Source of the DNA: RUG563 sp045590215
GTDB taxonomy: Bacteria; Bacillota; Clostridia; Christensenellales; Aristaeellaceae
DNA: 64,000 bases
NCBI GenBank assembly: GCA_045590215.1
Contig: JAZNQO010000043.1
Location: 1 to 64,000 of the forward strand
Direction: 5' to 3'
Shown here: positions 33,891-41,412 of the stretch, piece by piece
How positions within the stretch are numbered: the stretch's first letter is position 1
Layout: each line of letters starts with the position of its first letter
Translations under genes and position numbers: made by a program
Notes under the pieces: generated by a model
Database searches by the model: none
What the model saw: only the letters and a program-made list of their open reading frames with translations
What the model was told of the DNA's origin: nothing

Positions 33891-34898
33891 TTATAATAGC
33901 ACAATGCCGGCCTTTTCGCATTTTTCCTTGGTTTCCCGATCCCAGTAAGAGGACTGCACTTCGCCGATATGCGCCTTGCCCAGCAACAGCATGCACATGC
34001 GGCTCTGGCCGATACCGCCGCCAAGCGTCAGGGGCAATTCGCCCTTCAAAAGAGCCTGATGGAAGGGCAGGTTTCGCCTTTCTTCCTTTCCGGCCAGCAT
34101 CAGCTGCTTTTCCAGGGATGCGGGCGATACCCGAACGCCCATGGAGGAAATCTCCATTGCGCAGTCCAGCACATCATCCCAGAACATGATATCGCCGTTC
34201 ATTTCCCAATCGTCATAGTCGGGAGCCCGGCCGTCGTGGGGCTTGCCAGATTTCAGCTTGCCGCCGATTTGCAAAATGCCAACGGTTTTATGCTCTTTCA
34301 CAAACAGGTTTTCTCTTTCCTTGCCCGTTTTATCGGGATAGAGGTCTTCCAATTCCTGCGTGGTTACAAAAGTGATGTCCCGCTTCAATTCCGTTTTCAC
34401 TTGAGGGTACTGCCACTTCAGCATATCCAGCGTCACGCAGATGGCCGTCACGATGCGCTGCATGGCATCCTTCAGGGTGTCCATGGTGCGTTCTTCTTCG
34501 CTGATGACCTTTTCCCAGTCCCACTGATCCACATACACCGAATGGAGGTTATCCAGTGTTTCGTCCCTACGGATGGCGTTCATATCGGTATAGATGCCTT
34601 CCCCCACCGGGAAATCATACCGGGCCAGGGCCATACGCTTCCATTTGGCCAGGGAATGCACCACCTGCGCTTCTTCCCCCGTTTCCAGCATGTCGAAGGA
34701 AACAGGCCGCTCCACCCCGTTCAAATCGTCATTCAGCCCCGACGCCCCGTCCACAAACAGGGGAGCAGACACCCTCTTCAAATGCAGCGCATGGGAAAGG
34801 TTGCCCTGAAACAGCTTTTTAATCAGTGCAATGGCTTCCTGGGTTTCGTAAAGGGACAGGGAAGACTGATACCCTGCAGGGATGACGGTGCGGCTCAT
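33891..34898 (-). CDS. asnA: Aspartate-ammonia ligase (asparagine synthetase A)
   Basis: A 335-residue class II synthetase-like enzyme. Conserved stretches are RVSAPLFVDGASGLNDDLNGVERPV, FPVGEGIYTDMNAIRRDE, HSVYVDQWDWEKVI and the C-terminal LTLGGGIGQSRMCMLLLGKAHIGEVQ. Length matches AsnA. GGAGG precedes the ATG. It has its own promoter and terminator. No T-box leader is seen; the leader is only about 25 bases. Confidence 0.97.
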   Translation of the reverse strand: MSRTVIPAGYQSSLSLYETQEAIALIKKLFQGNLSHALHLKRVSAPLFVDGASGLNDDLNGVERPVSFDMLETGEEAQVVHSLAKWKRMALARYDFPVGEGIYTDMNAIRRDETLDNLHSVYVDQWDWEKVISEEERTMDTLKDAMQRIVTAICVTLDMLKWQYPQVKTELKRDITFVTTQELEDLYPDKTGKERENLFVKEHKTVGILQIGGKLKSGKPHDGRAPDYDDWEMNGDIMFWDDVLDCAMEISSMGVRVSPASLEKQLMLAGKEERRNLPFHQALLKGELPLTLGGGIGQSRMCMLLLGKAHIGEVQSSYWDRETKEKCEKAGIVLL

Positions 34899-34931
34899 AA
34901 AAAGAAGCCTCCTTCAGCGGATAATATACAC

Positions 34932-34960
34932 AGCATAGCAAGGAAAAAAGCCTTTGTCAA
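34932..34960 (-). promoter_or_regulatory. asnA promoter
   Basis: TTGACA (34955-34960) and TATGCT (34932-34937) on the minus strand with a 17-base spacer. Confidence 0.85.
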
Positions 34961-34991
34961 CGCAAACAATGTATTTTTTCCGCTTCCTTTT

Positions 34992-35483
34992 TCATGGGCA
35001 GCAGAGGATTGCCCCTATATAACCGGCCAAGCAGGCCATCAGCGCACAGAAAATGGTGTGCCTCGCATGCTTCACCTTTGCTGCGGACAGATAAACCGCC
35101 GTGGTATAGAAGATGGTTTCGCTGGAGCCCATCATCACCCCGGCCAAGAGGCTTTCCCGGCTGTCCGGACCGCATTTTTCCATGATGTTTTCCACCATCG
35201 CCAACGCCCCGGAACCGGATAAGGGCCGCATCAGCATCAGCGGCACAACCTCCGCCGGCAGGCCGATTTTTTCCGTAACCGGCAGCAAAAAAGCGCATAA
35301 CGCTTCGTTCAGCCCGCTTTCCTCCCACACCCGAATGGCCGCCAGCATCACCATCAGGGAGGGCAATATCCCGGCAGCCGTCCTTACCCCTTCCCTTGCT
35401 CCATCCACAAAGCCTTCATACACCGGCACTTTTTTCACAAAAGCATAGCCCAGACAAAAAAGGGCGAACACGCTTAAAACCAT
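34992..35483 (-). CDS. spmB: Spore maturation protein B
   Basis: A 163-residue integral membrane protein of the nucleoside-recognition (Gate) domain family. It contains VPVYEGFVDGAREGVRTAAGILPSLMVML and RPLSGSGALAMVENIM, with a C-terminal AVYLSAAKVKHARHT segment. SpmA and SpmB are needed for dehydration of the spore core. ATG 35483 overlaps the spmA stop and has GGAG 9 bases upstream; the frame extends into spmA but without a better site. The predicted length is close to Bacillus SpmB. Confidence 0.93.
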   Translation of the reverse strand: MVLSVFALFCLGYAFVKKVPVYEGFVDGAREGVRTAAGILPSLMVMLAAIRVWEESGLNEALCAFLLPVTEKIGLPAEVVPLMLMRPLSGSGALAMVENIMEKCGPDSRESLLAGVMMGSSETIFYTTAVYLSAAKVKHARHTIFCALMACLAGYIGAILCCP

Positions 35484-36037
35484 GCCTTTTTCTCCATCCA
35501 TTTGCAGCATAAAATGCCAAATAGCGTGGAAATCCCCGTGGCTATCATCCCCGGCCAAATCACCGCTTCCGGGTTTGCCGCCCCATGCGCCATACGAAGA
35601 GCCACCACCGTGGATGGCATCAATTGCACGGAAGAGGCGTTAATCACCAAAAACATGCAAAGGGCGTTGCTTGCCCTGTCCCCATCTGCCAGCCGCCTGG
35701 CCGCTTCTATCCCCATGGGCGTTGCCGCATTGCCAAGCCCCAGCATATTGGCAGAAAGGTTCATCGTCACATAGGAAAGTGCTTCTTCCGGCACCTTCCC
35801 CATCAAAAACCGCAGCGGCTTTCGCATGATGCGGTTCAGCTTTTCCGTCACGCCGGAAAGAGACAAAAGCTTCATCAATCCGCAGAAAATGGCCATCACG
35901 CCCATCATATCCATCACAAGCCCAATCCCGTCCTTTGCCCCCTCCATCAGGGCTGAAAAAACCCTGTCCCCCCGGCCGGTCATCAAGCCATAGAAAAGCC
36001 CCATTCCCAGCAGCACAAAAAACACAATCTGCAGCAT
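35474..36037 (-). CDS. spmA: Spore maturation protein A
   Basis: A 187-residue membrane protein with the Gate domain: GAKDGIGLVMDMMGVMAIFCGLM, NLSANMLGLGNAATPMGIEAARRL and INASSVQLMPSTVVALR are near-identical in style to SpmA. It starts at the ATG at 36037 and overlaps spmB by about 10 bases. It is divergent from the abrB-like gene, with about 125 bases between their starts. Sporulation-specific sigma control is likely in family terms, but I could not assign a clear SigE or SigF site. Confidence 0.93.
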   Translation of the reverse strand: MLQIVFFVLLGMGLFYGLMTGRGDRVFSALMEGAKDGIGLVMDMMGVMAIFCGLMKLLSLSGVTEKLNRIMRKPLRFLMGKVPEEALSYVTMNLSANMLGLGNAATPMGIEAARRLADGDRASNALCMFLVINASSVQLMPSTVVALRMAHGAANPEAVIWPGMIATGISTLFGILCCKWMEKKAWF

Positions 36038-36064
36038 TTTCCGCCTCTTTATTTGAAAAAATTT

Positions 36065-36115
36065 TTGACAAACGGTATTTATTCCTTGACAAACGGTGCT
36101 ATTTTCCTGTACAAT
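36065..36115 (+). promoter_or_regulatory. abrB-like promoter with tandem TTGACAAACGGT repeats
   Basis: TTGACA (36086-36091) and TACAAT (36110-36115), 18 bases apart, form the promoter. The 12-mer TTGACAAACGGT occurs at 36065-36076 and 36086-36097, exactly 21 bases (two helical turns) apart. The upstream copy is one mismatch from a reversed Spo0A box (TTCGACA), so Spo0A or auto-control is possible. Confidence 0.75.
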
Positions 36116-36164
36116 AGCTTTGTTAAACTGCACTATCGCAACACACATTCAGGAGGCAAAACAT

Positions 36165-36410
36165 ATGAAGTCCACAGGTGTAGTCAGAAAGATGGATGAC
36201 CTGGGTCGCATCGTTATCCCGATCGAACTGCGCAGAAACCTGGATATCGGCTTGAGAGATTCCCTTGAAATCTTCGTGGAAAAAGACAAAATCGTCCTGC
36301 GTAAATTCCATCCCGCCTGCATCTTCTGCAATGATGCACGGGACGTGGTGAGCTATAAGGACAAGCTGATCTGCAAGAATTGTCTGGAAGAGATGAAAAA
36401 TCAGCTTTAA
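36165..36410 (+). CDS. abrB: AbrB/SpoVT-family transition-state regulator with zinc-finger tail
   Basis: An 81-residue DNA-binding protein. Residues 1-50 are the AbrB swapped-hairpin domain (MKSTGVVRKMDDLGRIVIPIELR, then LEIFVEKDKIVLRKF). The C-terminal part is CIFCNDARDVVSYKDKLICKNC, a four-cysteine zinc ribbon not found in Bacillus AbrB but frequent in clostridial homologues. AGGAGG precedes the ATG. It should act at the onset of stationary phase and sporulation. It lies divergent from spmA. Confidence 0.93.
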   Translation: MKSTGVVRKMDDLGRIVIPIELRRNLDIGLRDSLEIFVEKDKIVLRKFHPACIFCNDARDVVSYKDKLICKNCLEEMKNQL

Positions 36411-36426
36411 TCCCTGCTCTTTATGT

Positions 36427-36475
36427 ATGCAAAAAAGCACGGCGTCATACCGTGCTTTTTTATTTTGCTTTTTTC
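36427..36475 (+). terminator. Terminator after the abrB-like gene
   Basis: AAAAAGCACGG (about 36431) pairs with CCGTGCTTTTT (36450-36462) and is followed by T-rich sequence; it can also serve azlD on the opposite strand. Confidence 0.85.
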
Positions 36476-36794
36476 ACATCACAAAGCCAAATAAAATCGC
36501 TTCTACAACAAACACCGCTGCGCAGGCGGAAAGAGCCACCGCCGTCAGGCTTTTGCCCTTCAAGGCCATCCCTGCCGCTACGATCACCCCGGCCAAGGCA
36601 GACCAGATGCTGCCTGTGGAAGAAAACACCGCCGGGAAGGTCATGGCCGCCAGCACGGCATAAGGCACATAGTAAAAGAACGACCGCCAGAAGGGGGAGG
36701 TTATCTTTCTGCGAAACAGCGTAAAGGGCAGCATACGAATCAAATACGTTACCGCCGCCATCACCGCTACATACACAAGCACCATCATTCGCAT
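36474..36794 (-). CDS. azlD: AzlD-family branched-chain amino acid exporter subunit
   Basis: A 106-residue membrane protein with four helices, including VAVMAAVTYLIRMLPFTLFRRK and YVPYAVLAAMTFPAVFSSTG, typical of AzlD (the small AzlCD subunit). ATG 36794 overlaps the azlC stop by about 10 bases. With AzlC it should export branched-chain amino acids or analogues. Confidence 0.9.
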   Translation of the reverse strand: MRMMVLVYVAVMAAVTYLIRMLPFTLFRRKITSPFWRSFFYYVPYAVLAAMTFPAVFSSTGSIWSALAGVIVAAGMALKGKSLTAVALSACAAVFVVEAILFGFVM

Positions 36795-37537
36795 AGCGTC
36801 TCCTCCTCCCGGATGGGCATCACGGCAGATAAGGCAAACGCCGCAACAATGGAGCTGATGATAATCACAAATCCGCCAGACAAAAAGGAAAAGCAGGGCA
36901 CGAACGTCAGCACGCAGGAAACCCCGGCTGCCAGCACCACGCAAGGCAGCACGCCCTTTTCTGACTTCATGGGCGGCAAAATGATGGCAATGAACATGGC
37001 ATACAGCGCAAGCCCCAACGCCTGTGTAATCATCTGGGGCAGAATATTCCCAGCCACGGCACCCAGCAGCGTGCCCAACGCCCAGCCGATATAGGGAGCC
37101 GTTGCCAAGCCGCTGAAATAACGTGCCCCCACGGGATGGGGCTTGCTGGACGAAACGGCGAAAATCTCGTCCGTAATGAAAAAGCTGAAAAACAGCCTTT
37201 TCCCGGTGGTCATCCCATCATCCAGCCGCTGGGTCAAGGCCACGCCCATCAGGGCATACCGCAGGTTAATCACCAATTGCGCCAACGCCATTTCAATCAG
37301 CCCGGCCCCGGTAATCACCCCGGCTTTTATAACGCTTTCCAATACCTTCACCCCAGCCACTTGCCCGGCAGAGGTTAAATTCAGCATGGAAATCAGCACC
37401 GTTTCTGCCGAAAAAATCCCGGCAGCCACGGCCATAATGCCAAAGCCGAAGGATACCGATAAATACCCAAGCCCAATGGATAATCCATCCCGGAACCCCT
37501 CCAAATACCCATAGGGCGAAACCTTCTTTTGCATCAT
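36785..37537 (-). CDS. azlC: AzlC-family branched-chain amino acid exporter
   Basis: A 250-residue membrane protein starting with the AzlC pattern GFRDGLSIGLGYLSVSFGFGIMAV, followed by SAGQVAGVKVLES and NLRYALMGVALTQRL. About six to eight helices are visible. The ATG at 37537 follows AAGGGAAAAGG. It has a promoter at 37575-37604 and its partner azlD is immediately downstream. Confidence 0.9.
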   Translation of the reverse strand: MMQKKVSPYGYLEGFRDGLSIGLGYLSVSFGFGIMAVAAGIFSAETVLISMLNLTSAGQVAGVKVLESVIKAGVITGAGLIEMALAQLVINLRYALMGVALTQRLDDGMTTGKRLFFSFFITDEIFAVSSSKPHPVGARYFSGLATAPYIGWALGTLLGAVAGNILPQMITQALGLALYAMFIAIILPPMKSEKGVLPCVVLAAGVSCVLTFVPCFSFLSGGFVIIISSIVAAFALSAVMPIREEETLCE

Positions 37538-37574
37538 CCTTTTCCCTTCGCTAAAAACAGAAAATTCAGACGTT

Positions 37575-37604
37575 ATCTTATCATATATCACCCATCTGCG
37601 TCAA
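37575..37604 (-). promoter_or_regulatory. azlCD promoter
   Basis: TTGACG (37599-37604) and TAAGAT (37575-37580) on the minus strand with an 18-base spacer. Confidence 0.6.
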
Positions 37605-37663
37605 ACAGCGGTGACAAAAGAATGCAAATGCACGCCAAACCCTCCCTTTTGCTTCCGCTGCCA

Positions 37664-37693
37664 TTGACAGGAGCGTTTTTTCTTTTTTATAAT
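37664..37693 (+). promoter_or_regulatory. Promoter of the large GH3 gene
   Basis: TTGACA (37664-37669) and TATAAT (37688-37693) with an 18-base spacer; a leader of about 40 bases leads to GAAAGGAG. Confidence 0.85.
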
Positions 37694-37739
37694 GCAGGCA
37701 GAAGAAACTGCATACGATTGTGCCGAAAGGAGAATTTCC

Positions 37740-40637
37740 ATGTCCAATCCTTTATTTGATACTTCCCTTTCCTTTGAGGAACGCATTGATTGGCTTTTGA
37801 AAAACCTGACCGTTGACGAAAAATTAGGCTGGATGGCTTCCCGGCTGCCAGGCTGCGAGAGGCTTTGCATATTGCCCTTCGGCCTTGGGGGCGAAGCCGC
37901 CCACGGCGTAGAAGCACGCAACGACCAAAACGGCCTGGGCAAGCCGGATTATTCCACCTCCTTCCCCCAGCCCATCGGCATGAGTGCCACATGGGATCCG
38001 GATTTGATCCGGGCTTGCGGCGAAGTGGTGGGAACGGAGGCCAGAGTCATCAACAAACGCCATCCCGGCCGGGGACTCAGCCGATGGGCACCCACTGTGG
38101 ATATCGAGCGTGATCCCCGCTGGGGGCGCAATGAGGAAGGCTACGGCGAAGACCCCTTCCTGATTGGTAAAATGGCCGGGGCGTATATCGAGGGCATGCA
38201 GGGCAATGACGAAAAATATCTGCGCTGCGCCGCTACCCTAAAGCATTTTTACGCCAATAACACCGAAGAAGGCCGGGCGTGGAAGACCTCCGATGTTGAC
38301 CCCCGGAACAAATATGAACTGTATCTGGAGCCCTTCCGCCGCTGCATTGAGGAGCATAACGCCCAAGGCATCATGACCGCCTATAACCGCATCAACGATA
38401 AGGTGGGCATCCTGAACGATGATGTGAAAAATATCCTGAAAAAGCAATATGGCCTCACACATGCCGTGGGTGACGGCGGAGCTTTGAATCTCGTGGTTTC
38501 CTGCCAGCATTATTTCGGTAACCATGCCGAGGCCATTGCCGCCGCCCTGAAAGCCGGCACCGACGGCATGAGCGATAACCCCGTGATGGTGGAAAAGGCC
38601 GCACGGGATGCCTTTGAACAAGGCTTAATCACAGAGCAGGATCTGGATACTGCCATCCGCAATAAGGCTATGGTCGCCATGCGGCTTGGGCATTTTGACG
38701 GGGAAAAGAACCCCTTCGCCCATTACGGCGAGCAGGATATCTGCACCGAAAAAGCCAACGCCCTTTCCCTGAAAGCAGCGGAAGAAAGCCTTGTTCTTTT
38801 GAAAAACGAAAATCTCTTGCCCCTGCAAAAGGACGAAACCGTCTCCCTCCTTGGCCCCATGGCCGACAGCTGGTATCAGGACTGGTACGGCGGCGAGCCC
38901 CCCTGCAAGAAAACAGTGAAGGACGGCTTTGATGCCCTCGGCATCCCCTATACCGCCTTTGACGGCTGGAACCGGGTGATGCTGCGGTTCGGGGAAAAGG
39001 GAGCGTATGTGAACGAAGACGGCTCCGTTTCCCTGTCCGACACGCCGGATGTGTTTGTGATGGAAGATTTCGGCGAAAACTGCTATCTGTTCAAGTGCGT
39101 CCGCACCAATAAATACCTTTCCATGCAAATGCCCAAAGGCCCCGGCGTGCTCTATCACCCCATCGCCGCCGATGCGGAAAAGCCCTTCAACTGGTTCACG
39201 GTGCAAATTTTCCATTTCGAGGAAAAGGACGGCCGGCAGATTCTTCTGAACCGCTTCTATTGGCCGGTGGAAATAGAAGAAGGGCGTCTCATGTCCGGCA
39301 AGGGCTATGGGGGCACGCCTGTCACCATTGAAATCGTGGAGGACGGCATTGCAAAGGCCGTTAAAATGGCAAAGAGCGCAAAGAATGCCATCGTGGCCTT
39401 GGGGCAAACACCCCTCATCCCGGCCAAGGAAGAATACGATCGGCACACCTTGGTGCTGCCCCCCCATCAGCAGAAGCTGATGGAAGCCGTTCTTTCTGCC
39501 AATCCCAACACCGCCCTTGTGCTCGTTGCCAATTACCCCCATCTGATTCCCTTTGCCAAGGAAAAAGTGCCTGCCATTTTGCTTTCCGCTTCCGGCAGTC
39601 AGCAGATGGGCCCGGCCATCGCCAATGCCCTCTTTGGCCTCCATGCCCCGGCCGGACGGCTGAACATGACATGGTATGAAACGGACGACCTTCCCTCCAT
39701 CGACGATTATGACATCATCCGCACCAAGCGCACCTATCGCTATTATGATGGAAAGCCCCTGTTCCCCTTCGGCTTTGGCTGCACCTATACGTCTTTCCGT
39801 TACAGCGATTTTTCCGTAGTTCTGAAAGACAAAGATACCCTTTCCTTCTCCTTCGCCGTGGAAAATACCGGCAGCGTTACCAGCGACGAAGTGGCGCAGG
39901 TGTATGCAATTGCGCCTTCTTCCCGGGCGCAAAAGCCCCTGCGGCAATTGGTGGGCTTTGAAAGGCTGCATGCTGTGAAGCCCGGCGAAAAGCGCATTGT
40001 TTCCCTTACTGCGCCCGTGTCTGAGCTGCGGTTTTATGACGTGATCAGCCGCTCTCTCATGGTGGAAGCAGGGGAATACCGCTTTTTTGCCGGCTCTTCC
40101 AGTGCTGACGATGCCCTTTCCGCTGCTCTTTTCATTCCCGGAGAAAAGACCGGCAAACGTGATATGAAGAAAATCACCCCGGCGAATCATTACGACGATT
40201 GCGAAAACGTGACGCTTTTGCAGGGCACCATCGGCTATGCCTGCATCGCCCCCAAGCTGGATGTGCCCTATGCCATCGCTGCCTACCGGGACTGCGCCTT
40301 TGACGAAGACTGCGCCCTGCTTTCCCTGCGCTTAATGAGCGTGCAGGGCGGCAGTGTGACGGTGCTTTTGAACGGCGTGGAAATCGGCCATTGGCAGGGC
40401 GATACCCGAACCTGCGAACATCGCAGCGCACCGCCCATGAGCCGCTTTGCCGAAAAGGAAATTGCCGCAAGGGCACGGGAACGCCGGCCCATCTGGGAAG
40501 ATATTGATTTTGAACTGCCCCTCGATGTGCCGGAAGGGGAGATTGTCCTCCGCATGGACGGGGATATCCGCATCAGCTTCCTCCAATGCAAAAAAGCCCC
40601 CGGCGAAAGGAAAATCCGGCTGGGCATTGCCAACTGA
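37740..40637 (+). CDS. Large GH3 glycosidase with an inserted beta-trefoil-like domain
   Basis: A 965-residue family 3 glycoside hydrolase. The catalytic barrel (about 1-330) has GLGGEAAHGVEAR, DIERDPRWGRNEEGYGEDP, TLKHFYANNTEE and the nucleophile aspartate in AVGDGGALN. The second catalytic domain starts near 333 but is interrupted at about 407-518 by a segment (CYLFKCVRTNKYLSMQ) that reads like a fascin or ricin-type beta-trefoil. An FnIII-like domain ends near 790, and the last 170 residues look like a carbohydrate-binding beta-sandwich. No signal peptide, so it acts inside the cell. GAAAGGAG supports ATG 37740. The substrate is probably a beta-glucoside or -xyloside but is not fixed. Confidence 0.88.
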   Translation: MSNPLFDTSLSFEERIDWLLKNLTVDEKLGWMASRLPGCERLCILPFGLGGEAAHGVEARNDQNGLGKPDYSTSFPQPIGMSATWDPDLIRACGEVVGTEARVINKRHPGRGLSRWAPTVDIERDPRWGRNEEGYGEDPFLIGKMAGAYIEGMQGNDEKYLRCAATLKHFYANNTEEGRAWKTSDVDPRNKYELYLEPFRRCIEEHNAQGIMTAYNRINDKVGILNDDVKNILKKQYGLTHAVGDGGALNLVVSCQHYFGNHAEAIAAALKAGTDGMSDNPVMVEKAARDAFEQGLITEQDLDTAIRNKAMVAMRLGHFDGEKNPFAHYGEQDICTEKANALSLKAAEESLVLLKNENLLPLQKDETVSLLGPMADSWYQDWYGGEPPCKKTVKDGFDALGIPYTAFDGWNRVMLRFGEKGAYVNEDGSVSLSDTPDVFVMEDFGENCYLFKCVRTNKYLSMQMPKGPGVLYHPIAADAEKPFNWFTVQIFHFEEKDGRQILLNRFYWPVEIEEGRLMSGKGYGGTPVTIEIVEDGIAKAVKMAKSAKNAIVALGQTPLIPAKEEYDRHTLVLPPHQQKLMEAVLSANPNTALVLVANYPHLIPFAKEKVPAILLSASGSQQMGPAIANALFGLHAPAGRLNMTWYETDDLPSIDDYDIIRTKRTYRYYDGKPLFPFGFGCTYTSFRYSDFSVVLKDKDTLSFSFAVENTGSVTSDEVAQVYAIAPSSRAQKPLRQLVGFERLHAVKPGEKRIVSLTAPVSELRFYDVISRSLMVEAGEYRFFAGSSSADDALSAALFIPGEKTGKRDMKKITPANHYDDCENVTLLQGTIGYACIAPKLDVPYAIAAYRDCAFDEDCALLSLRLMSVQGGSVTVLLNGVEIGHWQGDTRTCEHRSAPPMSRFAEKEIAARARERRPIWEDIDFELPLDVPEGEIVLRMDGDIRISFLQCKKAPGERKIRLGIAN

Positions 40638-40642
40638 ACAGC

Positions 40643-40676
40643 AAACGCCGTTTCTTCGATAGAGGCGGCGTTTTTG
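40643..40676 (+). terminator. Terminator after the large GH3 gene
   Basis: AAACGCCG pairs with CGGCGTTT around a 15-base loop, followed by TTTTGTTT. Confidence 0.85.
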
Positions 40677-40677
40677 T

Positions 40678-40707
40678 TTGCTTTTTCCCCTTCCTTTGCG
40701 TTATAAT
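40678..40707 (+). promoter_or_regulatory. Promoter of the GNAT gene
   Basis: TTGCTT (40678-40683) and TATAAT (40702-40707) with an 18-base spacer. Confidence 0.7.
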
Positions 40708-40761
40708 GAACGGGATTCATTTGCTGAAAATCGATTGAACGCTGAAAGGAAATAAACCATC

Positions 40762-41295
40762 ATGCAGCTGCATTTTGAAAACGCCGCCCTGCACAAAGAT
40801 CAAGTGAACCGCCTGTTTCTCTCCGCCTTCCCCAAGGATGAGCGGCCGCCCGTTTCCCTTTTGTATCGGCGGCATCGGCAAAAAAAGGCCAAGTTCCATG
40901 CGGTAATGGACGGGGATGTTTTCGTAGGGCTCGCCCTGTTGACTGGCACGGAAAGCGTGCAGACGCTGATGTTTCTGGCCGTGGAAGGAAAGCACCGGGG
41001 CAAAGGCTATGGCAGCGAAATTCTGCGCAGGGTAAAGGAAGAATACAAAAACGTTTCCTTCTTCCTTTGCGCAGAGCCTTTGGACGAAAAGGCGGAAAAC
41101 GCAAAAGAGCGTGAAAACCGCCTGCAATTTTATGCCCATAACGGCTTTCACGAAATCGGCATGATGGTTCGGGAAGCAGGGGTGGATTATACCGTGCTCA
41201 CCCCCGGTCAGCCCCTTACCTATGCCCAATACAAGGAATGCGTTTTAGCCTTTTTCGGGTGGCTGCGCTTTCATCTTATCATCAATCGCTTTTAA
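40762..41295 (+). CDS. GNAT-family N-acetyltransferase
   Basis: A 177-residue protein with the acetyl-CoA-binding motif A LAVEGKHRGKGYGSEILRRV at about residues 74-93 and a motif B region RLQFYAHNGFHEIGMMV. The acceptor substrate is unknown. GAAAGGA lies about 9 bases before the ATG. It has its own promoter and terminator. There is no operon context to suggest a role. Confidence 0.85.
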   Translation: MQLHFENAALHKDQVNRLFLSAFPKDERPPVSLLYRRHRQKKAKFHAVMDGDVFVGLALLTGTESVQTLMFLAVEGKHRGKGYGSEILRRVKEEYKNVSFFLCAEPLDEKAENAKERENRLQFYAHNGFHEIGMMVREAGVDYTVLTPGQPLTYAQYKECVLAFFGWLRFHLIINRF

Positions 41296-41297
41296 TT

Positions 41298-41362
41298 TCC
41301 GGCAAGCACCCCGGCAGGAATTTTATTTCTGCCGCAGGCCCTTGCCGGGCTTTCTTTTTTAG
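41298..41362 (+). terminator. Branched terminator after the GNAT gene
   Basis: CCGGCAAG pairs with CTTGCCGG and an inner CGGCAG/CTGCCG stem sits inside the loop; TTTCTTTTTT follows. Confidence 0.75.
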
Positions 41363-41412
41363 TCAGAACATGGTAAAATAAATAAGTTATCATCTTTTAT
41401 CCGGAGGACAGC

